Below, in pieces: positions 55,656 through 63,777 of a DNA stretch of 64,000 bases. Location: assembly GCA_041751935.1 (NCBI GenBank), contig JBGSIA010000059.1:26852-90851 (forward strand), written 5' to 3'. The stretch comes from JBBSJZ01 sp041751935. Its GTDB lineage: Bacteria > Planctomycetota > Planctomycetia > Pirellulales > Pirellulaceae. The notes under the pieces are model-generated. The model saw only the letters and a program-made list of their open reading frames with translations. It did not search any database and had not been told where the DNA came from. Positions within the stretch are counted from its first letter, which is position 1; each line of letters opens with the position of its first letter. Position numbers and translations under genes: made by a program.

Positions 55656-58040
55656 TCAATCGTGCTCGCCGTTGGTATTCCACCATGCCCGCGCTTGCTG
55701 AATGGACCAGGGATAAATGGCTCGTAATTCGTCAATCGCATCGCCAAGTTCTTGAGCGCTCGCGAAACGGTGATCCGCGGATTTTGCCATACACCGGCGC
55801 ACGAACAACTCGATCTCCTCGGGAACAGGTTTGCCCAAGTGCGTTTGTAGGCTGATCGGTTCGTGACTGATAATCAATGCAAACAGTGACTCTGGATCAC
55901 ACTCGGAAAACGGCGGCCGACCGCTGAGCATAAAATAGGCAACACAGCCAAGTGAATACAGGTCACTGCGCAAGTCCATGGTGGTGGGATCGCGGAACCT
56001 TTCAGGCGCCATGTACATCGGGGTCCCCGCCCAGATCGCTTCACTCGTCTGGTACATCCCTTGCACCGGAGCAAGCGGTTTGGCGAGGCCAAAATCGAAG
56101 ACGATAGCCCAGTCGCCGACCGATAAGTCCAGCGAAAGCATGATGTTTTGAGGCTTGATGTCGCGATGTAGCAATCCAGATTGGTGTGCACTAAGCAATG
56201 CGTCGCATACTTGGCGCATGATACACAGCACGCGGCCAATCGGTTGTGGACCACCACGGGCAACGACCTCGTACAACGTCAACCCCCGCAGCAATTGCAT
56301 CGCTGCAAAAAACTCACCGTCAAGAGTTCGCCCGTAGTCATAAATCGTAACGATGTGTGGGCTGTCCAACGCCGCAGCCACACGAGCTTCGCGATCGAAC
56401 CTCAGCAGATCGTCTGGGTCTTGGCGATCGTGGCGAAGTACCTTCAATGCGGTCGGACGACCAAGATTTCGATGCTTGGCACGGAAAACGACACCCATTC
56501 CGCCAGTACCAAGCGGAGCGCCAATCTCGTACTGTGCCAACGGATCGAATTGAGTTAGCGGAACCGATCGCCGACATTGCCAATAGTTCATCGCAATCAT
56601 CGATCCGCAAAGAAACAGTCCCAAGCCTGCAAATGACCAACGGATCGGGCTAGCTGGACTTGTCACCCAACGGTCATCTCGCTCAACGACGACCCCCATT
56701 TCATAGCGGTCAAGATAATGCCAGGCACCGATTACCGACTCACCGGCGTAGTTGCGATAGGGTTCCGTTGACGCGCCAGTGCTTCCCAGCACGATACCGG
56801 CGGCGGCAGTTGTCAGCGGTTGACCATGCCGCAGATTCGCTTGTGTTCGTCCAGACCGTTGTTCACCGGGATCGGTGACTCGCAGCAACGTCGAAAGCTC
56901 ATCCGATTTTTCGCCAAGCAATCCACGCTGTGCCGCTTCCACTGCGTGTTTGCTATGCGACAACATAATTCCATCTTTACTAACGAGGTAAGTGTCACAG
57001 TCCGTGCATTCCGTTCCCTCGTACAACGCTCGATTCAGTCGCTCGTACATGCCGGTGCCGCGAACGAGCATCGCCGCTTCAACTCGACCTTGTTCATTGC
57101 GAATGGGGACGATCACAGCCATCACCGGAAGCGTTGTTTCTGGACTAAAACCATCGATATCCCCCGACAACCGCGCCGGACCATAAATGACGGTCTCGCC
57201 ACGCATTGTATGAGACAGTTGCTCGACTACAGTCATCGAAATCGGTCCACCAAAGTCGGCTCTGTCGGGTAGCCAGGTCGCAAGCGTGTTTCCGGCACGA
57301 TTCCAAACAACGAACTTGATCGTGTCGGAGGCCGACAAATCTTTCAGCGCTGCGAGAATCGTATCCGCCTGGGGCGCTTTGCGAAGCAAAGCGGTTAGTT
57401 CCGCACTCGGGGCGTCGCCGTTCTCTCTCGCGAGTTGAACCAGACTAATTACACTTTCGTGCACCCGAGGATCTTGTGACCACTGGTGTATTTTTTCTGA
57501 TTCATCTCGCAAAAATGATCCCAAACTTTGAGCGGCACTCGACGCCGAGCCAATGGTTGCGGCGGACTGGGCACTGCGAAGTGAGTCCACAACACCGTGA
57601 TGCAACCACCATCCGACAAGTGTCAAGACAAGCAGGAGCAACAGGGCAAGTGGCAAGATCGAACTCGGTTGGCGTTTGGCCAAAGTACGAGTCATCGCAA
57701 TTCTTGGCGGCTTTTCTGGCCGGCGTGCTTGCTCAGGAAATCTTGGCTGCGCGTGCGTCTGTTGTGACAAGCGTTTCGTACTGTCGTCCGACGCGCGGGT
57801 TACTCGTTTGGATGTCGAAGCGGTTTCCGAGGTGGCACTCGATTTGCCATGCTCGGATTTACGATGCCCCTCGATTTGTGCCGCTTCGGGATCATGTTCG
57901 CTTAGCAGTTCGAGCACTTCAGCGGCCAGCGAGTGATCATCGCCAGCCTGCGTGCGGACGAAGGTCTCACGTTCATGCTCCGGCAAATCGTCCGCCGCAA
58001 GAAAGGTTTCTCGAATCCGCGCATATCGCTCGGCGTCCAT
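55656..58040 (-). CDS. Transmembrane Ser/Thr protein kinase with extracytoplasmic sensor domain
   Basis: 794 residues. A cytoplasmic N-terminal helical part (about 1-60) and a polar linker precede TM1 (about 125-148). A periplasmic dCache-like sensor (about 155-445, ending LDRYEMGVVVERDD) is followed by TM2 (about 460-480) and a C-terminal kinase domain (about 495-775) with GTGGMGVV, ALKVL, HRDIKPQN, DFGLAKP and MAPERF. A membrane receptor kinase with the kinase at the C-terminal end. ATG 58038-58040 directly follows the sigma-gene stop (TAG 58041-58043), so the pair is one transcript and one signalling unit. Confidence 0.9.
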   Translation of the reverse strand: MDAERYARIRETFLAADDLPEHERETFVRTQAGDDHSLAAEVLELLSEHDPEAAQIEGHRKSEHGKSSATSETASTSKRVTRASDDSTKRLSQQTHAQPRFPEQARRPEKPPRIAMTRTLAKRQPSSILPLALLLLLVLTLVGWWLHHGVVDSLRSAQSAATIGSASSAAQSLGSFLRDESEKIHQWSQDPRVHESVISLVQLARENGDAPSAELTALLRKAPQADTILAALKDLSASDTIKFVVWNRAGNTLATWLPDRADFGGPISMTVVEQLSHTMRGETVIYGPARLSGDIDGFSPETTLPVMAVIVPIRNEQGRVEAAMLVRGTGMYERLNRALYEGTECTDCDTYLVSKDGIMLSHSKHAVEAAQRGLLGEKSDELSTLLRVTDPGEQRSGRTQANLRHGQPLTTAAAGIVLGSTGASTEPYRNYAGESVIGAWHYLDRYEMGVVVERDDRWVTSPASPIRWSFAGLGLFLCGSMIAMNYWQCRRSVPLTQFDPLAQYEIGAPLGTGGMGVVFRAKHRNLGRPTALKVLRHDRQDPDDLLRFDREARVAAALDSPHIVTIYDYGRTLDGEFFAAMQLLRGLTLYEVVARGGPQPIGRVLCIMRQVCDALLSAHQSGLLHRDIKPQNIMLSLDLSVGDWAIVFDFGLAKPLAPVQGMYQTSEAIWAGTPMYMAPERFRDPTTMDLRSDLYSLGCVAYFMLSGRPPFSECDPESLFALIISHEPISLQTHLGKPVPEEIELFVRRCMAKSADHRFASAQELGDAIDELRAIYPWSIQQARAWWNTNGEHD

Positions 58041-58688
58041 CTATTGAAGGCCACTCCCGCCCTCAGAACACTCGCCGGATTCGTTACTACCCGGAGACGC
58101 ATTCTCGCCTGGCAACTCGTCAGTCGCGTACTTATCGAACTCGCGAAGTTGGTGCCGCATCCAAGCGCGAGCCATCGCCCACTCTTTTTCGATTGTCCTC
58201 AGTCCAAGATTCATTTCCGCAGCAATCTCGCGCATCGTCATCCCGCCAAAGAATCGCATTTCCACAATCTTGGCTTGGCGAGGATTCAGTTCTTGCAGCG
58301 TTTTGAGTAAGTCGTCCAGCGCCACGACATCACGATCTTGATGCAACTGAAACGTAACGTCATCGGTAAGCACGCGACGGTCCCAATGACCGCCTCGTTT
58401 GAGAGAATGCGTCTTACGAGCATGATCGACAAGAATCCGACGCATCACGGTCGCACCGATGGCAAAGAAATGAGTCTTTCCCTGCCAGCTAATCCGCGAC
58501 TGGTCGACCATCCGCATGTACGCTTGGTGGACCAAACTGGAAGAACTGAGCCGATTTCGCAATGGTTCATTTTGCAGCAAGCGACCCGCCATACGACACA
58601 GATCGTCGTACATGATCGTGAACAGCCGATCGGTTTCCCCCGATTGACCCTCGCGGCTGTGATTGAGCAAATCGGTTATTGAACTCAT
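58041..58688 (-). CDS. ECF sigma factor (PF07638 type) paired with a membrane kinase
   Basis: 215 residues from ATG 58686-58688 (MSSITDLLNHS); a frame from 58748 adds 20 residues. Region 2 has SSSSLVHQAYMRMVDQS where ECF factors normally have an acidic DAED-type motif before LVxxxFL; here it is four serines (48-51). Region 4 (LNPRQAKIVEMRFFGGMTMREIAAEMNLGLRTIEKEW) is a standard helix-turn-helix. The C-terminal tail (EFDKYATDELPGENASPGSNESGE) is long and acidic. Stop-to-start junction with the kinase gene. The arrangement matches ECF43-like, kinase-regulated factors. Confidence 0.92.
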   Translation of the reverse strand: MSSITDLLNHSREGQSGETDRLFTIMYDDLCRMAGRLLQNEPLRNRLSSSSLVHQAYMRMVDQSRISWQGKTHFFAIGATVMRRILVDHARKTHSLKRGGHWDRRVLTDDVTFQLHQDRDVVALDDLLKTLQELNPRQAKIVEMRFFGGMTMREIAAEMNLGLRTIEKEWAMARAWMRHQLREFDKYATDELPGENASPGSNESGECSEGGSGLQ

Positions 58689-58972
58689 AGACGGGACAGT
58701 TTTTATGAGCAAATCAGTCCAGCGAGCGAAAAATAATGCATCCATCATAACCGCTGCACTGAATCACACAAATGGTCAATATGACGGCATTCGGACCATC
58801 TAAGGTCAAAGTCGGGCAACTTCGACTCGCCGTGACTCTCCAACGCTTGCCTGCAACGTTTTGGCCAAATATGTCCGATTAGCGTCAACTGATCGCAATT
58901 CCTAAGGTTACATACGCACAGCGTACTACTTGGCCGATGCGTGAACACCCCGGAGGTGAGCGCAAGTCTGAC

Positions 58973-60220
58973 TTAGAACTTGTAAAGGATTAACGCAGAG
59001 TAATACACGTCGTTGGGTAACGCGCCCTGCGGTGTGCTGTCGTAGCGGTCAGTAAAGGACAGTTTTAGACTTAAATTGTCACTACCGTCCAACAGGATTT
59101 CCCAAGAAGCATCAGCCACAAGTCGGTAGTTGCCAAAATCCTCCCAGGATGGGAAGTACTCCAGTTTTCCTTTGAGCTTTTGCCGAGCCGTAAGTTGACG
59201 TTCCCCTTCGGCTCCAAATACGGCTTCCGGCACCCAAGCATCGTCTGGAGCGCCAATTTCCTTGGACGCACCGGCACCGAATCGGGTGATGAATGATGCC
59301 TGGTCATTGCGGACCCAGTAGTAACCCAAGCCAGCGTTTGTATTCAGCCGTAAATCAAAGGCTTTGAACTTGTCCCACTCCATCCCATACTTGCCGAACA
59401 TAGTCCAATTTGAATCCGCGATGATTCGATCGTAATCAACGTTGAAACGCCCGTTATCCTGAGTGGTCGCACCGCGATTGCTTGCTTGGCGATAATCAAC
59501 GTCAATAGCAAACGTGTAGGCATCGGTTTTTCGTTTTAGTTCGATGCCAGTTGTCAGCGACAGAGTCTCGGCGTTCCCGTTGCTACCGTCCAAACCGAAT
59601 TCCGCATGATTGGTCCAACCCGTAGTCATCCACACCCAGGGAACTTGGTACCAACGCAGCACTTCTTCTTGCAGTGGTAGTCCTGACTCTTCCGGCATGC
59701 CTGACTTGAGTTGCTCGGTGATCGTTCCAACAACTCCGGAATCAAGGATCGGTCCGTCCAGTGGCGGTGGTTGCGGAACCTGTGGATTGTTTGAGTAAGT
59801 CTGAAAGCCGGCGACTTGAGCAACTCCGCTCGGAGCACTTGTGGTGGGCTTTATTGCTGCCGCAGAACTAGCAAGCGACTGACTGCTGCGCTGCGCATCG
59901 CTCACTGCGACAACCACGTCGCTTGCCGCGAACGACTCCAACCAAGCCAAATCCTCACTCAACTTTTTGGCGACTTCCGACTCTGGACTGGACGATGGTG
60001 CTTGGGGAACCGTATACCGAGCTGTTGACGAGGGTGCTTTAGCGCCAACCGGTGAGGTCTTGGAATTAATCGTCGGTGAAACAGAGGATCCGCCGCCCCA
60101 TGTCGAAACTCCCGACATCCACGAAGGCGCTGGTTCGTCCGCGTTTGCGAAATTCGAAAACATCATCGCTAGAAACGCGCCTATCAACAAAACAGCGCGA
60201 ACTTGCTGCATGATTCTCAT
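58973..60220 (-). CDS. DUF481-type outer membrane beta-barrel protein
   Basis: 415 residues. Signal peptide at about 1-27 (LLIGAFLAMMFSNFANA). A low-complexity Ser/Pro/Ala-rich segment (about 28-165) is followed by a beta-rich domain with alternating strands (GIELKRKTDAYTFAIDVDY, GKYGMEWDKFKAFDLRL, ALNAGLGYYWV-like) ending in LILYKF, a C-terminal aromatic residue as in outer membrane barrels. Resembles YdiY/DUF481. Transport or structural role unknown. Nothing in the 224 bp between it and the sigma gene that I can name. Confidence 0.8.
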   Translation of the reverse strand: MRIMQQVRAVLLIGAFLAMMFSNFANADEPAPSWMSGVSTWGGGSSVSPTINSKTSPVGAKAPSSTARYTVPQAPSSSPESEVAKKLSEDLAWLESFAASDVVVAVSDAQRSSQSLASSAAAIKPTTSAPSGVAQVAGFQTYSNNPQVPQPPPLDGPILDSGVVGTITEQLKSGMPEESGLPLQEEVLRWYQVPWVWMTTGWTNHAEFGLDGSNGNAETLSLTTGIELKRKTDAYTFAIDVDYRQASNRGATTQDNGRFNVDYDRIIADSNWTMFGKYGMEWDKFKAFDLRLNTNAGLGYYWVRNDQASFITRFGAGASKEIGAPDDAWVPEAVFGAEGERQLTARQKLKGKLEYFPSWEDFGNYRLVADASWEILLDGSDNLSLKLSFTDRYDSTPQGALPNDVYYSALILYKF

Positions 60221-60370
60221 TGAAGTCTACCTACTGAAATCACGTAGAAATGAATCAACGTGTGTGCAGTAGCAAAACCTGAACCTGCGTGTCACGAGCG
60301 ATTCAGCTCCGACGACACGCTACACGCTACTTCCCTGCATCGCGAAGGTGTTACTCGCGAGGATGTTGCT

Positions 60371-60733
60371 TCAAGCGGAGTCGCGATTCGCTGGCGCTGC
60401 GTCGCCTAACATCTTGTGCCAATAATCCGAGACCGGCCCCGCGTAACACTGACAGAACGGGCATACGGACAAGTACAAACCGATCTTAACGCTGCATCGA
60501 GGACACGCACGAACCGCTTGACGATTACTCTCAGAAGCATTCGATTCGTTCACTTGCGGTGGAGTTACGTCGCCCAGGATTCTTAATACGGCTGTGTCGG
60601 AAAGAGTATCAGTTTTCATTTTTGGCACCAACACGGGTATACCACACTTGGGACAGGGGAGCGTCTGGCCGCCGAGCCGATGGGCCGCATGAATTCGGTG
60701 CCCGCCAGCACATACAACGACTGTGAAACTCAT
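60371..60733 (-). CDS. Small double zinc-ribbon protein
   Basis: 120 residues from ATG 60731-60733, with Shine-Dalgarno GGAG seven bases upstream. Two cysteine pairs: CPKCG near 27-31 and, toward the end, CPRCS and CPFCQC (about 77-96), suggesting two zinc ribbons like those of planctomycete cytoplasmic linker proteins. The rest is polar. No family name. Last gene before the repeat-rich, gene-free region. Confidence 0.8.
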   Translation of the reverse strand: MSFTVVVCAGGHRIHAAHRLGGQTLPCPKCGIPVLVPKMKTDTLSDTAVLRILGDVTPPQVNESNASESNRQAVRACPRCSVKIGLYLSVCPFCQCYAGPVSDYWHKMLGDAAPANRDSA

Positions 60734-61180
60734 CTCGAACTCCTTTTTCAGTTGGGGTTTCCGTTTCAGACTTAACCACTTCCAGGCGTCAGAGTTTCGC
60801 TCTCTGTTCGCAAACCGCTGATTTCCTTACCTATCGGCCAACGCACCGTGCCCACTGTTGATCGACTTGGCCTATCTGCCGACAGCAATTCCCCGCTGCC
60901 ATTTGCATGCGCATCGAGATACGTCAACCGCCTGACAAAACGAAGCATGTGAGACCAACGCAACGGTAAAAAAACTCCGGGCCATAGCAAAAATCAAAAG
61001 TATTGTTGGCCGGCAATTCCTACCCGTAGAGCGGGTCTCCAGGCCCGTAAGGTAAATTGCTGCATTCAGACCTGAGCCCCAACCTATTAGGAACAGCCCC
61101 GAAACAATTGCCGCGATTCGAAGGCAACGGAAGGGCGCGAGCGAACTGTTGGTTTAGTCAAAATCGGCGATTTAACCGAC

Positions 61181-61240
61181 GTAGGATGGGCACGCCAGCC
61201 CGTCAATGGCGTGAAGGTCGGCCACGAGTGGCCAACCTAC
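61181..61240. repeat. REP-like element with GTAGG...CCTAC ends
   Basis: Outer 11-base arms (61181-61191 and 61230-61240) pair at 9 of 11 positions; internal short stems (GGTCGGCCACGAGTGGCCAACC) strengthen it. The style matches dispersed intergenic repeats of planctomycete genomes, recalled not searched. Confidence 0.5.
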
Positions 61241-61296
61241 TACTTAATCTACAACCCAGAAGCGCCATTCCGCTCACTAAATTAAGCGCTTTCCAG

Positions 61297-61428
61297 CTAG
61301 TGCTTTATCCAGAATGAATTTTAGGATTAGCCGATGTGCGTTAGCACCGGTTCACGCGGCAAAAACCGGTGCTAACGCACATCGGCTGATTTGCCCAACC
61401 CTAATTCTTAACGTTGACGAAGCACTAG
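61297..61428. repeat. Long inverted repeat with perfect 24-bp inner arms
   Basis: Inner arms 61329-61352 and 61364-61387 are perfect 24-base inverted repeats around an 11-base loop (core GTGCGTTAGCACCGG). They are nested in weaker outer arms, the ends CTAGTGCTT and AAGCACTAG being exact complements. About 132 bp in all. No open reading frame inside. Possible MITE-like or REP-type element; no target-site duplication assessed. Confidence 0.75.
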
Positions 61429-61546
61429 AGCGGTGCTGCCGGTCCCCGACGAACTTGTATCCGTCGGTGACTCTTTCTCAGAAGCTGATTGGACACTGGA
61501 GGCATACATCGGAAAACCTGCATCCTGGACTCGGCAACCGTTTGCG

Positions 61547-61582
61547 TCGGATAAGCCAAGTTATTCGGATAAGCCAAGTTAT
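61547..61582. repeat. 18-bp perfect tandem repeat at the integrase gene end
   Basis: tcggataagccaagttat occurs at 61547-61564 and 61565-61582, two exact copies. The second copy overlaps the stop codon (61579-61581) of the minus-strand integrase gene. Confidence 0.75.
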
Positions 61583-62931
61583 TTCGGGACAGTCGCCACC
61601 ATCCGGTCCAGTGGACTGACCACACACAAACCCGGTCGGTTCATCACGTGAGTGTAGATCATCGTCGTCTTCACATCCTTGTGCCCCAACAGTTCCTGCA
61701 CCGTGCGGATGTCCGAACCACCTTCAAGCATGTGCGTCGCGAAACTGTGCCTCAGAGTATGTGGCGTGGCAGGCTTCGTCACCGATGTTCGCTTCAACGC
61801 ACGCCGCATCGCATCAGCAAAAGTACTCTCGTGAACGTGATGGCGACGCCAAATTCCGCTACGTGGATCCTTCGATAACTGTCTCGCTGGAAACACATAC
61901 TGCCAACCAATGTCCCGGTCTGCATGGGGATACTTGCGAACCAATGCAAACGGCAAATACACTCTGCCGAAACCATCTTGCACATCGTCACGGTGCAGCG
62001 CCGCCGCCATGGCGATCTGCCGCTGTAGTGGCTCAACGATCGTGCTCGGCAAAACCGTTACCCGATCTTGCTGCCCCTTACCATTACGCACGACGATCTG
62101 GCCGGTATCAAAACAAATATCTTTGATTCGCAACGTGCGGCATTCTCGATGCCGCATGCCGCTGCCGTACATCAAACGGTACATCGTCTCGTTGACGCCG
62201 CGCATCTTTCCCAGTATCTCCGCGACGTCACGCTGACTCAACACCACCGGTCGGTACTCACTCGCCTTCGCTCGCACACGCTGAATGAATTTCAAGTCTC
62301 GACCTTCCACTTGACCGTAGTAAAAGATCAACGCTGATAGCGCCACATTCTGTGTGCCTGAAGTGACCTCCTCAACCACTGCCAGATCAGTCAAGAAATG
62401 ACCAATGTCTGCTTCGTTGTATTGGCCGAGTTTTTCGTCATCCAAGTGCCGAATGAAACGCTTGACCCAATTGACATAGGTATCCTCAGTCGACCGCGGA
62501 TGATGCAAAACACGCATTCGGGATCTTAGCTTCTGAATCGCTTCCGGTTCTTCCGCATCGATCAACCCCGCCTGACCCTCGCCGGCAAAACCCTCGCCTT
62601 CACCGACTCCAACTGCGACTCGTTTTTCCTTTTCCGCCAATTCGCCCAACTTCGATTTAAACGGTGAAAAGTCGACATCCGAGCGGTTCAATACCAATGT
62701 CTGATACCACTCCAGCGATCGCGCAGCCTGCAATCGCTGCCAAGCTGGCGCGCCTCGGTCTCTCAGGCCCCTCAGAAAAACCAGCACCGAGTCTTCGTCG
62801 ATAAAGAACGTCCCGTCCTGCCGCAGATGCTCCGGGCAATCGTATTCCTCGATCCACCGAGGCATCCACTTTTTGTCATTCGGATGTGCCTGGCTACGTG
62901 CCAGCCGCGAGCAGAAAAGTTCTACGCTCAT
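61579..62931 (-). CDS. intI: Integron integrase (IntI family tyrosine recombinase) with N-terminal extension
   Basis: 450 residues, about 110 longer than usual IntI. Core-binding (SAM-like) domain starts about 131 (IQKLRSRMRVLHHPRSTEDTY). Catalytic residues: R in GMRHRECRTLRI, HTLRH, and GHKDVKTTMIY with the tyrosine nucleophile. The IntI-specific extra segment is present: YPHADRDIGWQYVFPA, DPRSGIWRRHHVHES, AMRRALKRT. A Shine-Dalgarno AGAGGGA precedes ATG 62929-62931. Residues about 1-95 look like a second SAM-like domain (DEDSVLVFLRGLRDRGAPAWQRLQ), joined by a Gly/Glu-rich linker. It integrates and excises gene cassettes at attI and attC; the array is divergent, on the + strand. Confidence 0.95.
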   Translation of the reverse strand: MSVELFCSRLARSQAHPNDKKWMPRWIEEYDCPEHLRQDGTFFIDEDSVLVFLRGLRDRGAPAWQRLQAARSLEWYQTLVLNRSDVDFSPFKSKLGELAEKEKRVAVGVGEGEGFAGEGQAGLIDAEEPEAIQKLRSRMRVLHHPRSTEDTYVNWVKRFIRHLDDEKLGQYNEADIGHFLTDLAVVEEVTSGTQNVALSALIFYYGQVEGRDLKFIQRVRAKASEYRPVVLSQRDVAEILGKMRGVNETMYRLMYGSGMRHRECRTLRIKDICFDTGQIVVRNGKGQQDRVTVLPSTIVEPLQRQIAMAAALHRDDVQDGFGRVYLPFALVRKYPHADRDIGWQYVFPARQLSKDPRSGIWRRHHVHESTFADAMRRALKRTSVTKPATPHTLRHSFATHMLEGGSDIRTVQELLGHKDVKTTMIYTHVMNRPGLCVVSPLDRMVATVPK

Positions 62932-62977
62932 CGAAATTCCCTCTAGCCGTAAGAAAGTTCTGGTTCACTCAAACAGG

Positions 62978-63014
62978 GAACACGCGTTCTAAGTGAACGC
63001 CCGTTTTCTTTCAA
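62978..63014 (-). promoter_or_regulatory. intI promoter with LexA/SOS-type box
   Basis: On the minus strand TTGAAA (63009-63014) and TAGAAC (62986-62991) are spaced 17 bases, a credible -35/-10 pair about 50 bases before the intI ATG. A perfect palindrome GAAC-ACGC-GTTC (62978-62989, + strand) overlaps the -10 and matches the GAAC-N4-GTTC operator used by LexA in several phyla. A second box, GAAC-GCCC-GTTT (62995-63006), differs by one base in its second half. Repression by LexA is inferred. Confidence 0.65.
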
Positions 63015-63074
63015 GTGCCCAAGCAGCGCAAAACCAAACAAAAAACAGAGAAACGGCCGCTGCCCCACTATCGG

Positions 63075-63081
63075 GTTGTGC
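63075..63081 (+). other. Candidate attI core site
   Basis: GTTGTGC at 63075-63081 matches the attC core GTTATGC (63861-63867) at 6 of 7 bases. It lies 144 bp from the intI start, between the integrase promoter and the first cassette gene, where attI is expected. Point of exchange would be after the G. Accessory attI sites were not recognised. Low to moderate certainty. Confidence 0.4.
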
Positions 63082-63099
63082 CAGTTTCAACACGGGTCA

Positions 63100-63219
63100 C
63101 CCGGGCAGAAAAACGATTCCCTACGACTGAGCCGGGTCGTAAACTAGATTCCCTGCACCTCACCCACTCTGTAAACTAAGTTTCACCCCGGCTGACCCGG
63201 GAAGAATTAATCGTTCCCC
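63100..63219. repeat. Four degenerate short direct repeats in the cassette leader
   Basis: Degenerate units at 63100-63121, 63131-63153, 63167-63187 and 63195-63219 share a pattern like CCGGGnnGnAAAnnAnnTTCCC. In addition CCCCGGCTGA occurs twice around the last unit. The region 62932-63252 (321 bp) holds no gene besides the integrase promoter and this array. Function unknown. Confidence 0.5.
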
Positions 63220-63252
63220 GGCTGAAATTGCTTCACCTTGATGGACATCTGA

Positions 63253-63765
63253 ATGATCAAGCTCGACCTCCTGCGTGACCAATGCCAGATTCAGGCGTAC
63301 GTTTGGAACCGCCTTGACAACTATGAACCTGATTGGGATTGGGCTTTGGGTGATGCTGATCGCAAGGTCTCCCTGATCTCAACCGGTTTTTCGTTCGAGC
63401 AGAGTGGCTGGTTCTCTATGGTGTTTGACCGTCGCCCGCGTGCGACGTCTGACGGCGAATGGCAATCATTGATTGGCAATAACTATCTACCCATGCCGCA
63501 TTGGGACCTCGACGAAGACTATGATCTCGATGTTGTCCATTACAACCCAAAATGGAAGCCACCGAAGGGTGGTTTTGATGACGAATCCGCGGCGACGCTT
63601 TTTGGCGAGACCATCAGAGATGCTTTGCTATTCATACGACAACAGGATGGCTTCAAGTTTCCATTTCTTGCTCGCAACTGTGCGTTCTTCGTAGAGGAGC
63701 ACGAGGGTCGATACGGATGGCCGTCCTGCGAAACAATCCGAACTGAAGGCCGATGCAGGCCGTAA
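63253..63765 (+). CDS. Unknown protein in first integron cassette
   Basis: 170 residues from ATG 63253. Soluble, acidic in the middle (HWDLDEDYDLDVVH), many tryptophans (WDWALGDADRK, QSGWFSMVFDRR), and a terminal segment (FVEEHEGRYGWPSC). No family recognised; cassette genes are typically of unknown function. The stop (63763-63765) lies 12 bp before the attC site, the usual cassette layout. Only a weak Shine-Dalgarno (GGAC) precedes ATG, as is common for cassette genes. Confidence 0.75.
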   Translation: MIKLDLLRDQCQIQAYVWNRLDNYEPDWDWALGDADRKVSLISTGFSFEQSGWFSMVFDRRPRATSDGEWQSLIGNNYLPMPHWDLDEDYDLDVVHYNPKWKPPKGGFDDESAATLFGETIRDALLFIRQQDGFKFPFLARNCAFFVEEHEGRYGWPSCETIRTEGRCRP

Positions 63766-63777
63766 ACCCGGACGGGC

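Larger units (their letters stand above)
60734..61578. other. Gene-free repeat-rich region next to the integron
   Basis: 845 bp without a credible gene. Short open frames here (for example 61057-61317, 61314-61619) lack codon character and are shadows. The stretch holds several palindromic elements: an imperfect stem around 61028-61060 region (GTAGAGCGGGTCTCC), a repeat-like stem at 61181-61240, and the long inverted repeat at 61297-61428. A cluster of intergenic repeats is consistent with a recombination-prone flank. Confidence 0.6.

Noticed and set aside
60772..61619. Short open frames in the repeat region (60772-60990 minus, 61057-61317 plus, 61314-61619 plus)
   Set aside because: They run through palindromic repeats, lack start-site support and have no coding character.
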